Assembly: GCA_024128875.1 (NCBI GenBank)
Contig: JAMYFF010000004.1
Span: forward strand, 124,001 to 188,000
DNA from: Salinilacustrithrix flava
Lineage (GTDB): Bacteria > Actinomycetota > Acidimicrobiia > Acidimicrobiales > Salinilacustritrichaceae
Reading direction: 5' to 3'
Length of the DNA: 64,000 bases
Part shown: positions 49,552-59,734 of the stretch, piece by piece
Numbering within the stretch: the first letter of the stretch is position 1
Layout of the letters: each line of letters begins with the position of its first letter
Made by a program: the position numbers and the translations under genes
The notes under the pieces: model-generated
What the model was told of the DNA's origin: nothing
What the model saw: only the letters and a program-made list of their open reading frames with translations
The model's database searches: none

Positions 49552-50340
49552 ATGGTCGGCATGCTGTCGGTCGTGTTCCCCGCTGTCGACGACCGCCTCG
49601 CACGCGACGTGCTCGCCGCCATCGGCGCCCGGCCGGAGCACGACGTGGAAGCGGTCGTGCAGGCGTTCCGTGCCTGGATGCCCGCCGGCTCGACCGCCAA
49701 GCGGCTCGCGGTGGACGCGGGCCGGGTGCCGCCGGGTGCCGATCCGACCGCGCCGTTGGAGGCCCGCCTCGCCGGGTCCCTCGAGTCCTGGTCGTGCTGG
49801 GTGTTCTGCACCGCCGTCGGCGCGCTGCTCGCCGGCCGCGGTCACGACGTCAACGTGGTCGTCGAGCACCACCGCACCGCGTCGGTGGTCGACTTCCACA
49901 GCGTGCTGATCGTGGACGGCTCCCTGCTCGACCCGTACCTCGGTCCGTCGGCGCCGGTGCCCCCGGGCCACGACGTGACCCGACGGGATGCATGGGTGTC
50001 GTGGGTGCCCGCCGACGTGCCGGGCGGTCGCTGGGACCACCTCGGGCTGCGCGGCGGCGGCTCGCCCTACCGCTACCGGGTGCTCGGCGAGCGGCTCGAC
50101 CGCCACGACGTGGCCGCCTTCTGCGAGATCTCCGCCACCCACTCCGGCGTCGGCCGTCGGCGCAACGCCCACTGGTTCGCCGGCGACCGGCTCTGGTTCG
50201 TGCGCGAGGGCGACGATGGCACCGGTGAGCTCCGGGTCGCCGAGGGGCCAACCCCCTTCGAGCAGCGCCGTCGGGTGGTCGCTCGCGGCCCCTACGAGGA
50301 GCTGCGCGCTCACATCGACGCGTCCGTGGTGGCCCCGTGA
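49552..50340 (+). CDS. Hypothetical protein, possibly transglutaminase/NAT-like fold
   Basis: 262 residues from ATG 49552; MLSVV at 49561 is an alternative. The middle reads ESWSCWVFCTAVGALLAGRGHDVNVVVEHHR, then VVDFHSVLIVDGSLLDPYLG. The order Cys, His, Asp resembles the triad of transglutaminase-like or arylamine N-acetyltransferase enzymes, but the match is by eye and weak. The next gene starts 4 nt before its stop, so they are translated together. Confidence 0.7.
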   Translation: MVGMLSVVFPAVDDRLARDVLAAIGARPEHDVEAVVQAFRAWMPAGSTAKRLAVDAGRVPPGADPTAPLEARLAGSLESWSCWVFCTAVGALLAGRGHDVNVVVEHHRTASVVDFHSVLIVDGSLLDPYLGPSAPVPPGHDVTRRDAWVSWVPADVPGGRWDHLGLRGGGSPYRYRVLGERLDRHDVAAFCEISATHSGVGRRRNAHWFAGDRLWFVREGDDGTGELRVAEGPTPFEQRRRVVARGPYEELRAHIDASVVAP

Positions 50341-51620
50341 CCGCCACCGCCGCGCCGCCCATCCCCGACCTCGAGCAGCGCCAGCGGGACATCCGCCGGG
50401 CCAAGCGCCGCGCCACCGGGCTGCTGGTCGTGGTCACCATCGCCTTCCTCGTGGTCGCGACCACCACCGAGCGGGAGGGCGCCACCGGCTACTTGCGGGC
50501 GGCGCTCGAGGCCGCCATGGTCGGCGGCCTCGCCGACTGGTTCGCCGTGGTCGCCATCTTCCGCCACCCCCTCGGCATCCCGATCCCGCACACCGCCGTC
50601 ATCGTCGCCCGCAAGGACCAGTTCGGCCAGACGCTCGGCCAGTTCGTGCAGGAGCACTTCCTCAACGCGCCGACCATCGGCGAGCGGGTGCGCAGCATGG
50701 GCGTCGCCGACCGGGCCTCGTCGTGGATCCTCGAGCGCGATGCGGGCGGCGCACCCGTGAACGCCGAGCGATTGGCGGGCCACGCGGCCGAGCTGGTGGT
50801 CCGGCTGGCCGAGGCCGTCGAGGACGACGACCTGGTGCACGCGGTCGAAGCCGCCGTGCGAACCCGCCTCGCCGACGTCGATGTGGCGCCCCTCGGTGCC
50901 CGCCTGCTCACGGTGGTCACCGAGGAGGGCCGTCACCGCGAGGTGGTCGACGCCGTGCTCGTCGGCCTCGATGGCTTCCTCGCCGAGAACGAGGTCCTGC
51001 TGCGCCAGCGGTTCGCGTCGGAGTCGCCGTGGTGGGTGCCCGACGTGATCGACGACCGCATCTTCGAGCGCCTGCTCGCCGGGGTCCGGGCCATCATCCG
51101 CGGCGACACCGTGGGCGGTTCCGACGAGCTGCGCAGCCGCATCGACGTGGCCATGGCCCGCATCATCGGCCGGCTCGAGCACGACGAGGTCTGGCAGGAC
51201 CGGGCCGAGGGGCTCAAGCAGGAGCTGCTCGACCACCCGGCGCTGCGCAGCTTCCTCGACTCGCTGTGGGTCGACGCCAAGGCGTCGCTGCGGACCCAGG
51301 CGTTGGACGGTGGCTCTGCGCTGCGCCAGCGGCTCACCGATGTCATCGTGTCCGCCGCCGAGCGCTTCCGGGCCGACGAGCGTGCGATGTCGCGCGCCGA
51401 CGAGCTGGCCGAGCAGGCCGCCCGTGCCGTGGTCGACACATTCGGCGACGAGATCACCCGCCTCATCTCCACCACCATCAGCCAGTGGGACGGCGAGGAG
51501 ACCGCCTCGCGGATGGAGCTGCTGCTCGGCCGGGACCTGCAGTTCATCCGGATCAACGGCACGATCGTGGGCGGGCTCGCCGGCCTGGTCATCCACGCCG
51601 TGGGTGAGCTCGCCGGCTGA
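50337..51620 (+). CDS. DUF445-family membrane protein
   Basis: 427 residues from GTG 50337. A first membrane helix (GLLVVVTIAFLVVATTT, about 28-44) is followed by the DUF445 signature LEAAMVGGLADWFAVVAIFRHPLGIPIPHTAVIV, a long helical, soluble mid-region, and a C-terminal membrane helix INGTIVGGLAGLVIHAV. The ends are membrane-bound and the middle faces one side, as in other members (YjiN-like). Biochemical role unknown. Confidence 0.88.
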   Translation: MTATAAPPIPDLEQRQRDIRRAKRRATGLLVVVTIAFLVVATTTEREGATGYLRAALEAAMVGGLADWFAVVAIFRHPLGIPIPHTAVIVARKDQFGQTLGQFVQEHFLNAPTIGERVRSMGVADRASSWILERDAGGAPVNAERLAGHAAELVVRLAEAVEDDDLVHAVEAAVRTRLADVDVAPLGARLLTVVTEEGRHREVVDAVLVGLDGFLAENEVLLRQRFASESPWWVPDVIDDRIFERLLAGVRAIIRGDTVGGSDELRSRIDVAMARIIGRLEHDEVWQDRAEGLKQELLDHPALRSFLDSLWVDAKASLRTQALDGGSALRQRLTDVIVSAAERFRADERAMSRADELAEQAARAVVDTFGDEITRLISTTISQWDGEETASRMELLLGRDLQFIRINGTIVGGLAGLVIHAVGELAG

Positions 51621-51625
51621 AGCCG

Positions 51626-53110
51626 TCAGCCGATGACGCCGAGCAGGTCCGCGAACCAGAAGCCCGCGAACACAGTGTAGAAGAGCCCGGCCAGCCCGAG
51701 TGCGCCCTGCACCACGGGTCCGGGGCGGCCGACCTCGGGCAGGCGTCGGTTGAGCGACAGCGTGGCGAACACGATGAAGGGCGTGTGCAACGTGGCCACG
51801 ATGCCCGACACCGACATGATCGCCACCGGGTCCTGGACCACCACGACGACGATCGCCGGGAGCAGCCCGGCGATGACGAGCGCGTAGAGGATCTTGAGGG
51901 CCAGGCGCGGTCCCATCGACTCCGGGCGCCACGAGGTCATCCACCGCAGCAACCGGGGCCCATCCCGTTCGGCCTGGTCGTCGCCGCCCTCCTCGTGCCC
52001 CTCCAGCGGGAGGAGCAGGGTGATGTCGGCGAAGGAGCGGGACCAGCCGTCCTGGTTGGCGAGGACGCTGCCGCCGAGGGCCACGACGATGGCGACGGTC
52101 ATGAGCCAGAAGCCGGTGCGACCCCACACCTCGGACAGCAGCCGGGTGAGCTCGGTGGCCACCTCGACGCCGTCGGGGACGATGCCCTCGGGCCCGAGCA
52201 GCTCGGCACCGAGCACGAGGAAGGACGTGATGATGAGCGTGCCGGTCAGCACGCCCAGCAGGGCGGTGTTCGACATCGTGCGCAGCCAGCCGTCGAACCG
52301 TGGGCCGCGCTCGCCGGCCGGCGCGACCTCCTCGTCGGGGTGCTCCTCGTCGATCTCCCCTTCGCCCAGGCTGGCGGCGCCGCCGCCGTAGCCGCGGGTG
52401 GCGGCCCAGTACGAGTACCAGATGACGCCCATGGAGCCGGCCAGGATCGTGCCGATCCAGGGCAGCACGAACGGCACGTCGACCTCGGCCGGCGCGCCGG
52501 GCACGAGCCCGCCGCCGAAGTCCCCCACGGCGGGGAAGACGGTGGCGGCCGCGACGACGGCGATGGCGACGAGGACCAGCGCCAGCACGAGCGCGGCGCG
52601 GGAGACCGCCCGGTACCCGCCCGACACGACGGTGGCGGTCGAGGCGGCGAGCGTCAGGAGCGACCACAGGACGATGCCGCCGGGCAGCACGCCGGCGAGG
52701 GCGCTGCCGACGAGCGCAGCCAGGCCGCCGACACCGACGACGGCGGCGAGGAGCTGGGGGATGAACACGAACCAGAGCACCCAGTTGCGGGGTCCGGGCA
52801 GCGTGCTGAAGCCGTCGAGCAGCGTGCGCCCGGTGAGCACGGCGAAGCGGCCGGCCTCGCGGATCATCACCCACATCAGCAGGGCGACGCCCCACAGCAG
52901 CCACAGCAGCTCGTAGCCGTACTCGGACCCGACGCGGGGCGTGAACAGGATCGAGCCGGAGCCCACGGCGGACATCGCCCACAGCAGCCCCGGCCCCCAC
53001 CAGCGGACGCGATCACGTCCCTGGGGCGGTTCGGGCACCCGTGGGCGCAGGCGGATGGTGGTGGTGTCGTGTGCTGGTGCGTCCATCTCCTGAGCGACGT
53101 ACCCGATCAC
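51626..53110 (-). CDS. Nramp-related membrane transporter
   Basis: 494 residues from GTG 53110 (ATG 53086 is an alternative giving 486). Eleven or so hydrophobic segments are visible. The first reads GPGLLWAMSAVGSGSILFTPRVGSEYGYELLWLLW, aligning with Nramp helix 1, whose metal-binding DPGN motif is replaced by VGSGS. A second conserved helix reads NTALLGVLTGTLIITSFL. An acidic insert (EGEIDEEHPDEEVAPAGE) lies in a cytoplasmic loop. It may transport something other than Mn/Fe. It is convergent with the DUF445 gene, 5 bp apart. Confidence 0.82.
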   Translation of the reverse strand: MIGYVAQEMDAPAHDTTTIRLRPRVPEPPQGRDRVRWWGPGLLWAMSAVGSGSILFTPRVGSEYGYELLWLLWGVALLMWVMIREAGRFAVLTGRTLLDGFSTLPGPRNWVLWFVFIPQLLAAVVGVGGLAALVGSALAGVLPGGIVLWSLLTLAASTATVVSGGYRAVSRAALVLALVLVAIAVVAAATVFPAVGDFGGGLVPGAPAEVDVPFVLPWIGTILAGSMGVIWYSYWAATRGYGGGAASLGEGEIDEEHPDEEVAPAGERGPRFDGWLRTMSNTALLGVLTGTLIITSFLVLGAELLGPEGIVPDGVEVATELTRLLSEVWGRTGFWLMTVAIVVALGGSVLANQDGWSRSFADITLLLPLEGHEEGGDDQAERDGPRLLRWMTSWRPESMGPRLALKILYALVIAGLLPAIVVVVVQDPVAIMSVSGIVATLHTPFIVFATLSLNRRLPEVGRPGPVVQGALGLAGLFYTVFAGFWFADLLGVIG

Positions 53111-53136
53111 CGGGGAGTGCTACCCCCGCTGGTGCG

Positions 53137-54087
53137 TCAGCGGTCGTCGAGGAGGCGGTCGGCGGCGATGGTGGGGAGCTGGCGGCCGGCCACGACGTCG
53201 AGCTCGGCGCTGCGGACCGCTTCGCCCGCCTCGGCCACGAAGCGCTCGACCAGGCCCTCGCGCAGCTCGGTCCAGAGCCACTGCCGGGCCTGCTCGCCCC
53301 GCAGGGACTGCAGCTCCCCGGAGTCCTCGAGCGCCTGCCGGTGCTCGACCACGGCGTCCCACACCTCGGCCAGGCCGATGCCGGTGTGCGCGGAGGTGAG
53401 CAGCACCCGGGGCGACCAGGCGTGGTGGACGGGGCGGAGCAGCTGGAGCGCGTGCTTCAGGTCGGCTGCTGCCCGCTTCGCCGCCGGTTCGAGGTCGCCG
53501 TCTGCCTTGGTGACCACCAGGAGCTCGGCCAGCTCCATGACGCCGCGCTTCACACCCTGGAGGTCGTCGCCCGCACCCGGCCCGGCCAGGAGGCAGAAGA
53601 GGTCGACCATCTCGGCCACGGCGGTCTCGGACTGGCCGACGCCGACCGTCTCCACCAGCACGGCGTCGTAGCCGGCGGCCTCGCACAGCAGCATGGCCTC
53701 GCGGGTCCGGCGGGCCACGCCGCCGAGCGTGCGGCCCGCGGGGGAGGGGCGGATGAAGGCCTCGGGCCGGCGGGCCAGCTCCTCCATGCGAGTCTTGTCG
53801 CCGAGGATCGAACCGCCGGAGCGTCCTGACGACGGGTCGACGGCGAGCACGGCCAGGGTCGTCCCCTGGTCGATGACGTGGCACCCGAAGGCGTCGATGA
53901 AGGTGGACTTGCCGACCCCGGGTGCGCCCGACACGCCGAGGCGGATGCCGGTGCCGGTGTGGGGCAGGACGGCCTGGAGGAGCTCGACGGCGTCGGCCCG
54001 GTGGTCGGCGCGCGTCGACTCGACCAGCGTGATGGCCCGCCCGAGGGCGCGCCGGTCGCCGGCCAGGACGTCGTCGGCCAGGTTCAT
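53137..54087 (-). CDS. meaB: MeaB/ArgK G-protein chaperone of methylmalonyl-CoA mutase
   Basis: 316 residues. GTPase motifs: [18 protein letters not shown] (P-loop), the switch region [45 protein letters not shown] and VVTKADG (specificity). MeaB loads and protects adenosylcobalamin on methylmalonyl-CoA mutase. It follows mutB by 10 bp on the same strand, which fits this role. Confidence 0.95.
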   Translation of the reverse strand: MNLADDVLAGDRRALGRAITLVESTRADHRADAVELLQAVLPHTGTGIRLGVSGAPGVGKSTFIDAFGCHVIDQGTTLAVLAVDPSSGRSGGSILGDKTRMEELARRPEAFIRPSPAGRTLGGVARRTREAMLLCEAAGYDAVLVETVGVGQSETAVAEMVDLFCLLAGPGAGDDLQGVKRGVMELAELLVVTKADGDLEPAAKRAAADLKHALQLLRPVHHAWSPRVLLTSAHTGIGLAEVWDAVVEHRQALEDSGELQSLRGEQARQWLWTELREGLVERFVAEAGEAVRSAELDVVAGRQLPTIAADRLLDDR

Positions 54088-54097
54088 GGGCGCGGGG

Positions 54098-56242
54098 TCA
54101 CCCCTCCAGCAGATCGAGGACGGTGCCGGCTGCCTCGAGGATGTTGGTGCCCGGGCCGAACACGGCCGAGACGCCGGCGTCGCGCAGGAACTCGTAGTCC
54201 TGGGGCGGGATCACGCCGCCGCACACGACCAGCACGTCGTCGGCGCCGGCCTTGTTGAGCTCCTCGATGAGCTGGGGCACGAGCGTCTTGTGCCCGGCGG
54301 CCTGGGACGACACGCCCACGATGTGCACGTCCTGCTCGACGGCGTCGCGGGCAACCTCCTCGGGCGTCTGGAACAGCGGGCCGACGTCGACGTCGAAGCC
54401 GAAGTCGGCGAACGCGGTGGCGATGACCTTGCCGCCGCGGTCGTGGCCGTCCTGGCCCATCTTGGCGACGAGCATGCGGGGGCGGCGGCCGTTGGCCTCG
54501 GCGAACCCGTCGACCCGGGCGAGGAGCGCGGCGTAGTCCTCGTCGTCGGCGTAGGCGGCGCCGTACACGCCGTGGATGCTGCGGACCTCGGCCTTGTGGC
54601 GACCGAACACGGCCTCCATGGCGTCGCTCATCTCGCCGACCGTGGCCCGAGCCCGGGCGGCGTTCACGCACAGCTCCAGCAGGTTGGCGTCACCGGCCGC
54701 CCCCTCCTTGAGGGCGAGCAGCGCAGCGTCGCAGGCGGCCTGGTCCCGGCTGGCCCGGATCTGCTCGAGCCGGCGGATCTGGGACTCGCGCACCTCGGCG
54801 TTGTCGATGTCGAGCACGTCGACCATCTCGACGTTGTCGGGCACGTACTTGTTGACGCCGACGATGACGTCCTCGCCCCGGTCGACCCGGGCCTGGCGCT
54901 TGGCGGCCGACTCCTCGATGCGGAGCTTCGGCATGCCGGCCTCGATGGCCTTGGTCATGCCGCCCATGCCCTCCACCTCCTCGATGAGCTCCCACGCGGC
55001 GTCGGCGAGGCCGGCGGTGAGGGACTCGACGTAGTACGAGCCGGCGAGCGGGTCGACGACCTTGGTCACGTCGGTCTCGTCGCCGAGGATCAGCTGGGTG
55101 TTGCGGGCGATGCGGGCCGAGAACTCAGTGGGCAGGCCGAGGGCCTCGTCGAAGGCGTTGGTGTGCAGCGACTGCGTGCCGCCGAGCACGGCCGACATCG
55201 CCTCGTACGCGGTGCGGATCACGTTGTTGTACGGGTCCTGCTCGGTGAGCGACACGCCCGAGGTCTGGCAGTGGGTGCGCAGCATCAGCGACTTGTCGGC
55301 CTTCGCACCGAGCTGCTTCATGACCTTGGCCCACAGGAGGCGGGCGGCCCGCAGCTTGGCGATCTCGCCGAAGAAGTTCTGCCCGATGCAGAAGAAGAAC
55401 GACAGCCGGGGAGCGAACGCGTCGATGTCGAGGCCGGCCTCCTGCGCGGCCCGCACGTACTCCATGCCGTCGGCGATGGTGAAGGCCAGCTCCTGCTCGA
55501 GCGTCGCCCCCGCCTCCTGCATGTGGTAGCCGGAGATCGAGATGGAGTTGAACTTCGGCATGTGCGTCGCCGTGTAGCCGATGATGTCGGCGACGATCCG
55601 CATGGAGGGGGCCGGTGGGTAGATGTAGGTGTTGCGGACCATGAACTCCTTGAGGATGTCGTTCTGGATGGTCCCGGCGAGCTGGTCCTGGCTCACCCCC
55701 TGCTCCTCGGCGGCGACGATGTAGTTGGCCATCGTCGGCAGCACGGCGCCGTTCATGGTCATCGACACCGACATCTGGTCGAGCGGGATGCCGTCGAAGA
55801 GGATCTTGGCGTCCTCGACCGAGTCGATCGCCACGCCGGCCTTGCCCACGTCGCCGACGACCCGGGGGTGGTCGGAGTCGTAGCCGCGGTGGGTGGCGAG
55901 GTCGAAGGCGACCGACAGGCCTCGCTGGCCCGCGGCGAGGTTGCGCCGGTAGAAGGCGTTGGACTCCTCGGCGGTGGAGAAGCCGGCGTACTGGCGCAGC
56001 GTCCAGGCTCGGTTCGTGTACATCGAGGCGTAGGGCCCGCGGACGTAGGGGGCCTGGCCCGGGAGCCCGCCGATGTGGCTCAGGCCCTCGAGGTCGGCCT
56101 CGGTGTAGAGCGGCTTGACCTCGATGCCCTCCGGCGTCGTCCAGGTCAGCTCCTCGAGGGGCTTGCCCCGCAGCTCCTTCTCGGCATCCGCCTTCCACCG
56201 GTCGAGGTCGGGGGCGTCGAAACCTTCGGCATGATCGGCCAT
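54098..56242 (-). CDS. mutB: Methylmalonyl-CoA mutase, large (B12-binding) subunit
   Basis: 714 residues, full length. It interconverts methylmalonyl-CoA and succinyl-CoA with adenosylcobalamin. The catalytic barrel has [20 protein letters not shown] and the [26 protein letters not shown] block. The C-terminal B12 domain has [23 protein letters not shown], containing the cobalt-binding His, and GGVIPPQDY. No separate small subunit (mutA) is adjacent. Either it is elsewhere or the enzyme is a homodimer of the large subunit. Confidence 0.96.
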   Translation of the reverse strand: MADHAEGFDAPDLDRWKADAEKELRGKPLEELTWTTPEGIEVKPLYTEADLEGLSHIGGLPGQAPYVRGPYASMYTNRAWTLRQYAGFSTAEESNAFYRRNLAAGQRGLSVAFDLATHRGYDSDHPRVVGDVGKAGVAIDSVEDAKILFDGIPLDQMSVSMTMNGAVLPTMANYIVAAEEQGVSQDQLAGTIQNDILKEFMVRNTYIYPPAPSMRIVADIIGYTATHMPKFNSISISGYHMQEAGATLEQELAFTIADGMEYVRAAQEAGLDIDAFAPRLSFFFCIGQNFFGEIAKLRAARLLWAKVMKQLGAKADKSLMLRTHCQTSGVSLTEQDPYNNVIRTAYEAMSAVLGGTQSLHTNAFDEALGLPTEFSARIARNTQLILGDETDVTKVVDPLAGSYYVESLTAGLADAAWELIEEVEGMGGMTKAIEAGMPKLRIEESAAKRQARVDRGEDVIVGVNKYVPDNVEMVDVLDIDNAEVRESQIRRLEQIRASRDQAACDAALLALKEGAAGDANLLELCVNAARARATVGEMSDAMEAVFGRHKAEVRSIHGVYGAAYADDEDYAALLARVDGFAEANGRRPRMLVAKMGQDGHDRGGKVIATAFADFGFDVDVGPLFQTPEEVARDAVEQDVHIVGVSSQAAGHKTLVPQLIEELNKAGADDVLVVCGGVIPPQDYEFLRDAGVSAVFGPGTNILEAAGTVLDLLEG

Positions 56243-56325
56243 GGCCCGGAGGTTACGGCCCTGGCAACAGCCGCAACCAACGGCGGGAACCAGGGGCGCG
56301 GGCCCGACGTCAGACTGCTGTGGTG

Positions 56326-57408
56326 ATGCTCCGTCTGTCCTCGATCGTGGTGCTGGCGCTGGTCCTGGCGGCCTGCGGCGAAGACGACGAGGCTGCGGTG
56401 CGCAGCGATGACGTACCGAGCACGTCGGGCACCGGGACCGAACCCGGACCGCCCGGTGGCGATCTCCCCTTCGGCCTCCAGCGCTGCCCGGCGGAGATGA
56501 CCCTCGTGTCGGCCCCGGAGGACTGGTACCGGGACGAGCCGGTCTACATCGCGAACGAGATGCCGGTGGAGCAGGTCCGGGCCTGGGCGGTGGACCAGCC
56601 CGGCTTCGAGGACATCTGGATCGACCGGGAGCACAACGGCTGGCTGTCGGTCGCGTTCAGCGAGGGTGCCGAGGCGCGGCAGGCCGAGCTGGAGGAGCGG
56701 TTCCCCGGGGTCGGCGTCGTCGCCGTACCGGTCGAGTGGACCGAGGCGGAGCTGGTCGCGCTGCGGGACGAGGCGTTCGGCGCCATGGAGGACGCCGGCT
56801 TCCAGGTCGGTGGGAGCCACGGCGTCCACACCGGCCTGGTCGAGGTGTGGGTCGGCGAGCTGATCGAGGAGCGGCTTGCCCCGCTCGCCCCCTTCGCCGG
56901 ACCCCGGCTCTGCGTCACCGGCGTGGAACCCGAGGACGTGATCCGACCGGGGCCGCAGCCGGAGTCAGGGGACGGGTGGCGCCTCCTCGGCACCGACCGG
57001 ACCGGCGCCTCCTACCGCACCGGCATCGCCACGACCGACGAGCAGTACGCAGCGCTGTGGCGGCAGGCGGGTCTGGACGGCGAGCCACCGAGCGTCGGCT
57101 TCGACGATGAGGTCGTGATCTGGTTCGGCGCGGTCTACGGCTCGGGTTGCGAGATCCGCATGGACGATGTCGTGTTCGACCTCGAGCGGCGGATCGTGCA
57201 CGGCGACTTCGTGATCCCCGGCGTGCACCAGGGCTGCAACGACGACGCCAACCCGGAGGCCTACGTCGTGGCGGTCGAGCGGTCGGCGCTGCCGGAGGCG
57301 CCCTTCGACGTGCAGCTCGACGCCGACGACCCGCCCGCCGGCGCGCCCGAGGAGCGCACGACGGTCACCGAAGACCTGCGGTCACCGGGGGCGACGATCC
57401 CGGGCTGA
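56326..57408 (+). CDS. Secreted lipoprotein of unknown function
   Basis: 360 residues from ATG 56326 (GTGs at 56320 and 56323 are alternatives). Signal peptide with lipobox VLAACGED (LAAC), then an acidic Thr/Gly/Pro linker. The rest looks like a soluble mixed fold with repeated Asp/Glu and a few cysteines (QRCPAE, RLCVTG, SGCEIR, HQGCNDD) suggesting one or two disulfides. I recognise no family. It is divergent from mutB with an 83-bp gap and stands alone. Confidence 0.8.
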   Translation: MLRLSSIVVLALVLAACGEDDEAAVRSDDVPSTSGTGTEPGPPGGDLPFGLQRCPAEMTLVSAPEDWYRDEPVYIANEMPVEQVRAWAVDQPGFEDIWIDREHNGWLSVAFSEGAEARQAELEERFPGVGVVAVPVEWTEAELVALRDEAFGAMEDAGFQVGGSHGVHTGLVEVWVGELIEERLAPLAPFAGPRLCVTGVEPEDVIRPGPQPESGDGWRLLGTDRTGASYRTGIATTDEQYAALWRQAGLDGEPPSVGFDDEVVIWFGAVYGSGCEIRMDDVVFDLERRIVHGDFVIPGVHQGCNDDANPEAYVVAVERSALPEAPFDVQLDADDPPAGAPEERTTVTEDLRSPGATIPG

Positions 57409-57500
57409 GGCTCCCGGCCGACCGAGGAACGCGAGCCGTGGCCAAGCCGTTCGCCAGGTGGACGAGTTCCTGTCAGACCCCCTTTCGTACGATTCGTCCC

Positions 57501-58988
57501 ATGACCGGTTCCGCCTCCTACGCCCGCTGCGCCGACACCGCAGCCTCGGCGCGGGAGCGGCTGGACCGGGCCGCTGCGGTTGCTTCGGCGATGGAGGCCG
57601 GGCAGCGGTGGATGATCGCGGCGTTGTTGGAGCTGTGGCGCACCTCGGCGTGGATCGCCGCCGGCGCGTCGTCGGCCAAGGCCTGGCTGCTCGCCTACAC
57701 CGGCGTCTCCGACCGGGAAGCACACCGACTCGAGCGCATCGCCGGGCTCTGCCACGCCCACCCGGCGCTGGCCGATGCAGTCCTCTCCGGGGACCTGTCC
57801 CTGCGGCGGACCGAGAAGCTGGCCGCCCTGGTCACGAAGGAGCGGGCGCCGTTCCTGGCCGACTTGCTCCCGGCATTGCTCCGGTTGAACCGTCGCACGA
57901 CCGATGACACCGCGTTCGACGAGGCGCTGCGGTTCTGGGCGGCCCGGGTCGATGAGCACCTCGAACCCCGACGGGACCACCCCCACAAGCTGGTCGCCTC
58001 CCAACGGTTGTTCGGTGGCGGGGAGATCCACGCCGACCTCACCCCCTCTGCGTTCCTCAACGTCATGTCGGCGGTCGACGCGTGGACCCAGGACCCCGAC
58101 CCAGCCGGCGCACCCCACCAGCGGACGTTGGCCGAACGCCGCGCCGACGCCCTCGACGACCTGGCGCACTTCTCCCTCACCGGCCACGACGACACCTGCA
58201 CCGACCCCGACGACACCTGCACCGACCCCGACGACATCGATCCCGAGGATGAGGAGGTGTGGGCCGGGGACACCTTCGACGGCGTCCACCCCACCGACGA
58301 CCTCGACGAAGCCCTCGACCCCACCCACGACGACGCGGACGTTGCGGATGAGCCGGACGAGCCGGTCGAGCCGGTCGACCCGATGGTCCTGCTCCGCCGG
58401 CGTCTGCGCCGAGCCGAGCAGCACCGGCGACGTCGGGTCCGCCGGCGGGTCCGGGCCCGCTCCGGCGTGGTCACCAACGTCCACATCGACCTGCGAACCC
58501 TGTCGGGCCTTCGTGATCACGACGACCTCGACGACCTGATCCTGCGCGGCGAAGGCTGGGCCGTCACCAAACAGGCCGCCGAACGCCTCCTGTGCGACTC
58601 GGCCCTGGTCGCCACCCTCTTCGCCGGCCACAACCAGGTCCTCGACGTCAACGACGCCGCCGAGCAGTTCTCCCGCCGACAACGCCGCGCCCTCGCCGCA
58701 CGCGACGGGCACTGCGTGTTCCCGTCCTGCCAACGGCCACCACGCTTCTGCGACGCCCACCACCTGCAACCCAAAGACGAACACGGCCCCACCCGCACCG
58801 ACAACGGCGCCCTCCTCTGCCGCTTCCACCACCGACTCGTCCACGAACACGGCTGGACCCTCACCATCGACGACACCGGCCACTGGACCGCCACCGACCG
58901 CCACGGCACCACCTGGACCGGACGCCCAGCACACATCGACCCCAGACCGGGAACCCCGCCGGACCGAAGTCCCACCCACCAACGCTGA
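57501..58988 (+). CDS. DUF222 and HNH-endonuclease domain protein (13E12-type)
   Basis: 495 residues from ATG 57501. The N-terminal ~250 residues are the helical DUF222 region (ELWRTSAWIAAGASSAKAWLLAYTGVSDREAHRLERI; ADAVLSGDLSLRRTEKLAAL). A low-complexity Asp/Pro/Glu stretch follows, with an exact 21-bp tandem repeat (58188-58208, 58209-58229) coding DDTCTDP twice. The C-terminal HNH module reads RDGHCVFPSCQRPPRFCDAHHLQ, with Cys pairs for zinc and NGALLCRFHHRLVHEHGW for catalysis. Such genes exist in many copies in actinobacterial genomes; their activity is not established. Confidence 0.93.
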   Translation: MTGSASYARCADTAASARERLDRAAAVASAMEAGQRWMIAALLELWRTSAWIAAGASSAKAWLLAYTGVSDREAHRLERIAGLCHAHPALADAVLSGDLSLRRTEKLAALVTKERAPFLADLLPALLRLNRRTTDDTAFDEALRFWAARVDEHLEPRRDHPHKLVASQRLFGGGEIHADLTPSAFLNVMSAVDAWTQDPDPAGAPHQRTLAERRADALDDLAHFSLTGHDDTCTDPDDTCTDPDDIDPEDEEVWAGDTFDGVHPTDDLDEALDPTHDDADVADEPDEPVEPVDPMVLLRRRLRRAEQHRRRRVRRRVRARSGVVTNVHIDLRTLSGLRDHDDLDDLILRGEGWAVTKQAAERLLCDSALVATLFAGHNQVLDVNDAAEQFSRRQRRALAARDGHCVFPSCQRPPRFCDAHHLQPKDEHGPTRTDNGALLCRFHHRLVHEHGWTLTIDDTGHWTATDRHGTTWTGRPAHIDPRPGTPPDRSPTHQR

Positions 58989-59065
58989 ACCGGCCCGACC
59001 ACCACCAGGTCGGGCCACCAGCGCGCCCGGACGTGGAGTGCGACTACCGATCTACGGTCTGAACC

Positions 59066-59668
59066 GTGCCTTCGCTCGATCTGGGTCCGTGGCAACCGGC
59101 CTCCCTCGACGAGGTCGTCGAGCGCTTCGCACTCGCACCGTTCCGGTGGTGGATCGCCGGCGGCCATGCGCTCGACCTGCACGTTGGTCGGTCCTGGCGT
59201 GCGCACGCCGACACCGACGTCGGCATCTGCCGGACGGACGCCCGCCAGCTGCCGGGCGTGCTGGACGGGTGGGAGATCGCCGTGGCGGCGGCGGGCGAGC
59301 TCCGCCTCTGGTCCGGCGAGGCGCTGTCGCTCGACCGTCATGAGAACAACCTGTGGGCCCGTTCGGAGGCCGATGGGCCGTGGGAGCTCGACGTCATCGT
59401 CGGCGAGGGCGATGCCGAGGGCTGGCGCTACCGCCGGGACCCGCGCCTGCGCCTCCCGTGGGAGGAGGTCGTCCTTCGAACACGAGATGGTGTGCCGTAC
59501 CTCGCCCCCGAGGTCCAGCTGCTCTTCAAGGCGAAGGGGCTGCGGCCGAAGGACGAAATCGATGCTCGACAGATCGTGCCGACGCTCGCGCCCGACCGGC
59601 GAGCCCGGCTACAGGCGTGGCTGGACGACGGGCACCCATGGCAGAAGTTGCTGCGAACCGACCTCTGA
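59066..59668 (+). CDS. Nucleotidyltransferase, aminoglycoside-2''-adenylyltransferase-like
   Basis: 200 residues from GTG 59066. Nucleotidyltransferase motif WWIAGGHALDLHVGRSWRAHADTDVGI, with the Gly pair (32-33) and the Asp49-x-Asp51 metal ligands, then WEIAVAAAGELRLW and RHENNLWARS. Motif spacing resembles ANT(2'')-type or LinB-like enzymes that add AMP to antibiotics. It is chromosomal, beside no mobile element, and its substrate cannot be read; resistance is not implied. Confidence 0.82.
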   Translation: MPSLDLGPWQPASLDEVVERFALAPFRWWIAGGHALDLHVGRSWRAHADTDVGICRTDARQLPGVLDGWEIAVAAAGELRLWSGEALSLDRHENNLWARSEADGPWELDVIVGEGDAEGWRYRRDPRLRLPWEEVVLRTRDGVPYLAPEVQLLFKAKGLRPKDEIDARQIVPTLAPDRRARLQAWLDDGHPWQKLLRTDL

Positions 59669-59689
59669 TAGCGATCCGTCGTCGGTCGT

Positions 59690-59708
59690 GTTCCGTGACC
59701 GCTGCCAG
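59690..59708. repeat. Partial copy of the hairpin repeat at 35808-35865
   Basis: Matches GTTCCGTG-N-CCGCTGCCAG of 35843-35861 at 18 of 19 positions. It lacks the second arm here. Confidence 0.55.
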
Positions 59709-59734
59709 AACGCAGGACGGGCGATACTGCCGGG

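Noticed and set aside
58188..58229. 21-bp tandem repeat considered as a CRISPR-like or mobile repeat
   Set aside because: It is an in-frame duplication coding DDTCTDP twice inside the DUF222/HNH gene's low-complexity linker.
59066..59668. Calling the nucleotidyltransferase an antibiotic resistance gene
   Set aside because: Only the general ANT-like motif is seen; substrate is unknown and the context is chromosomal.
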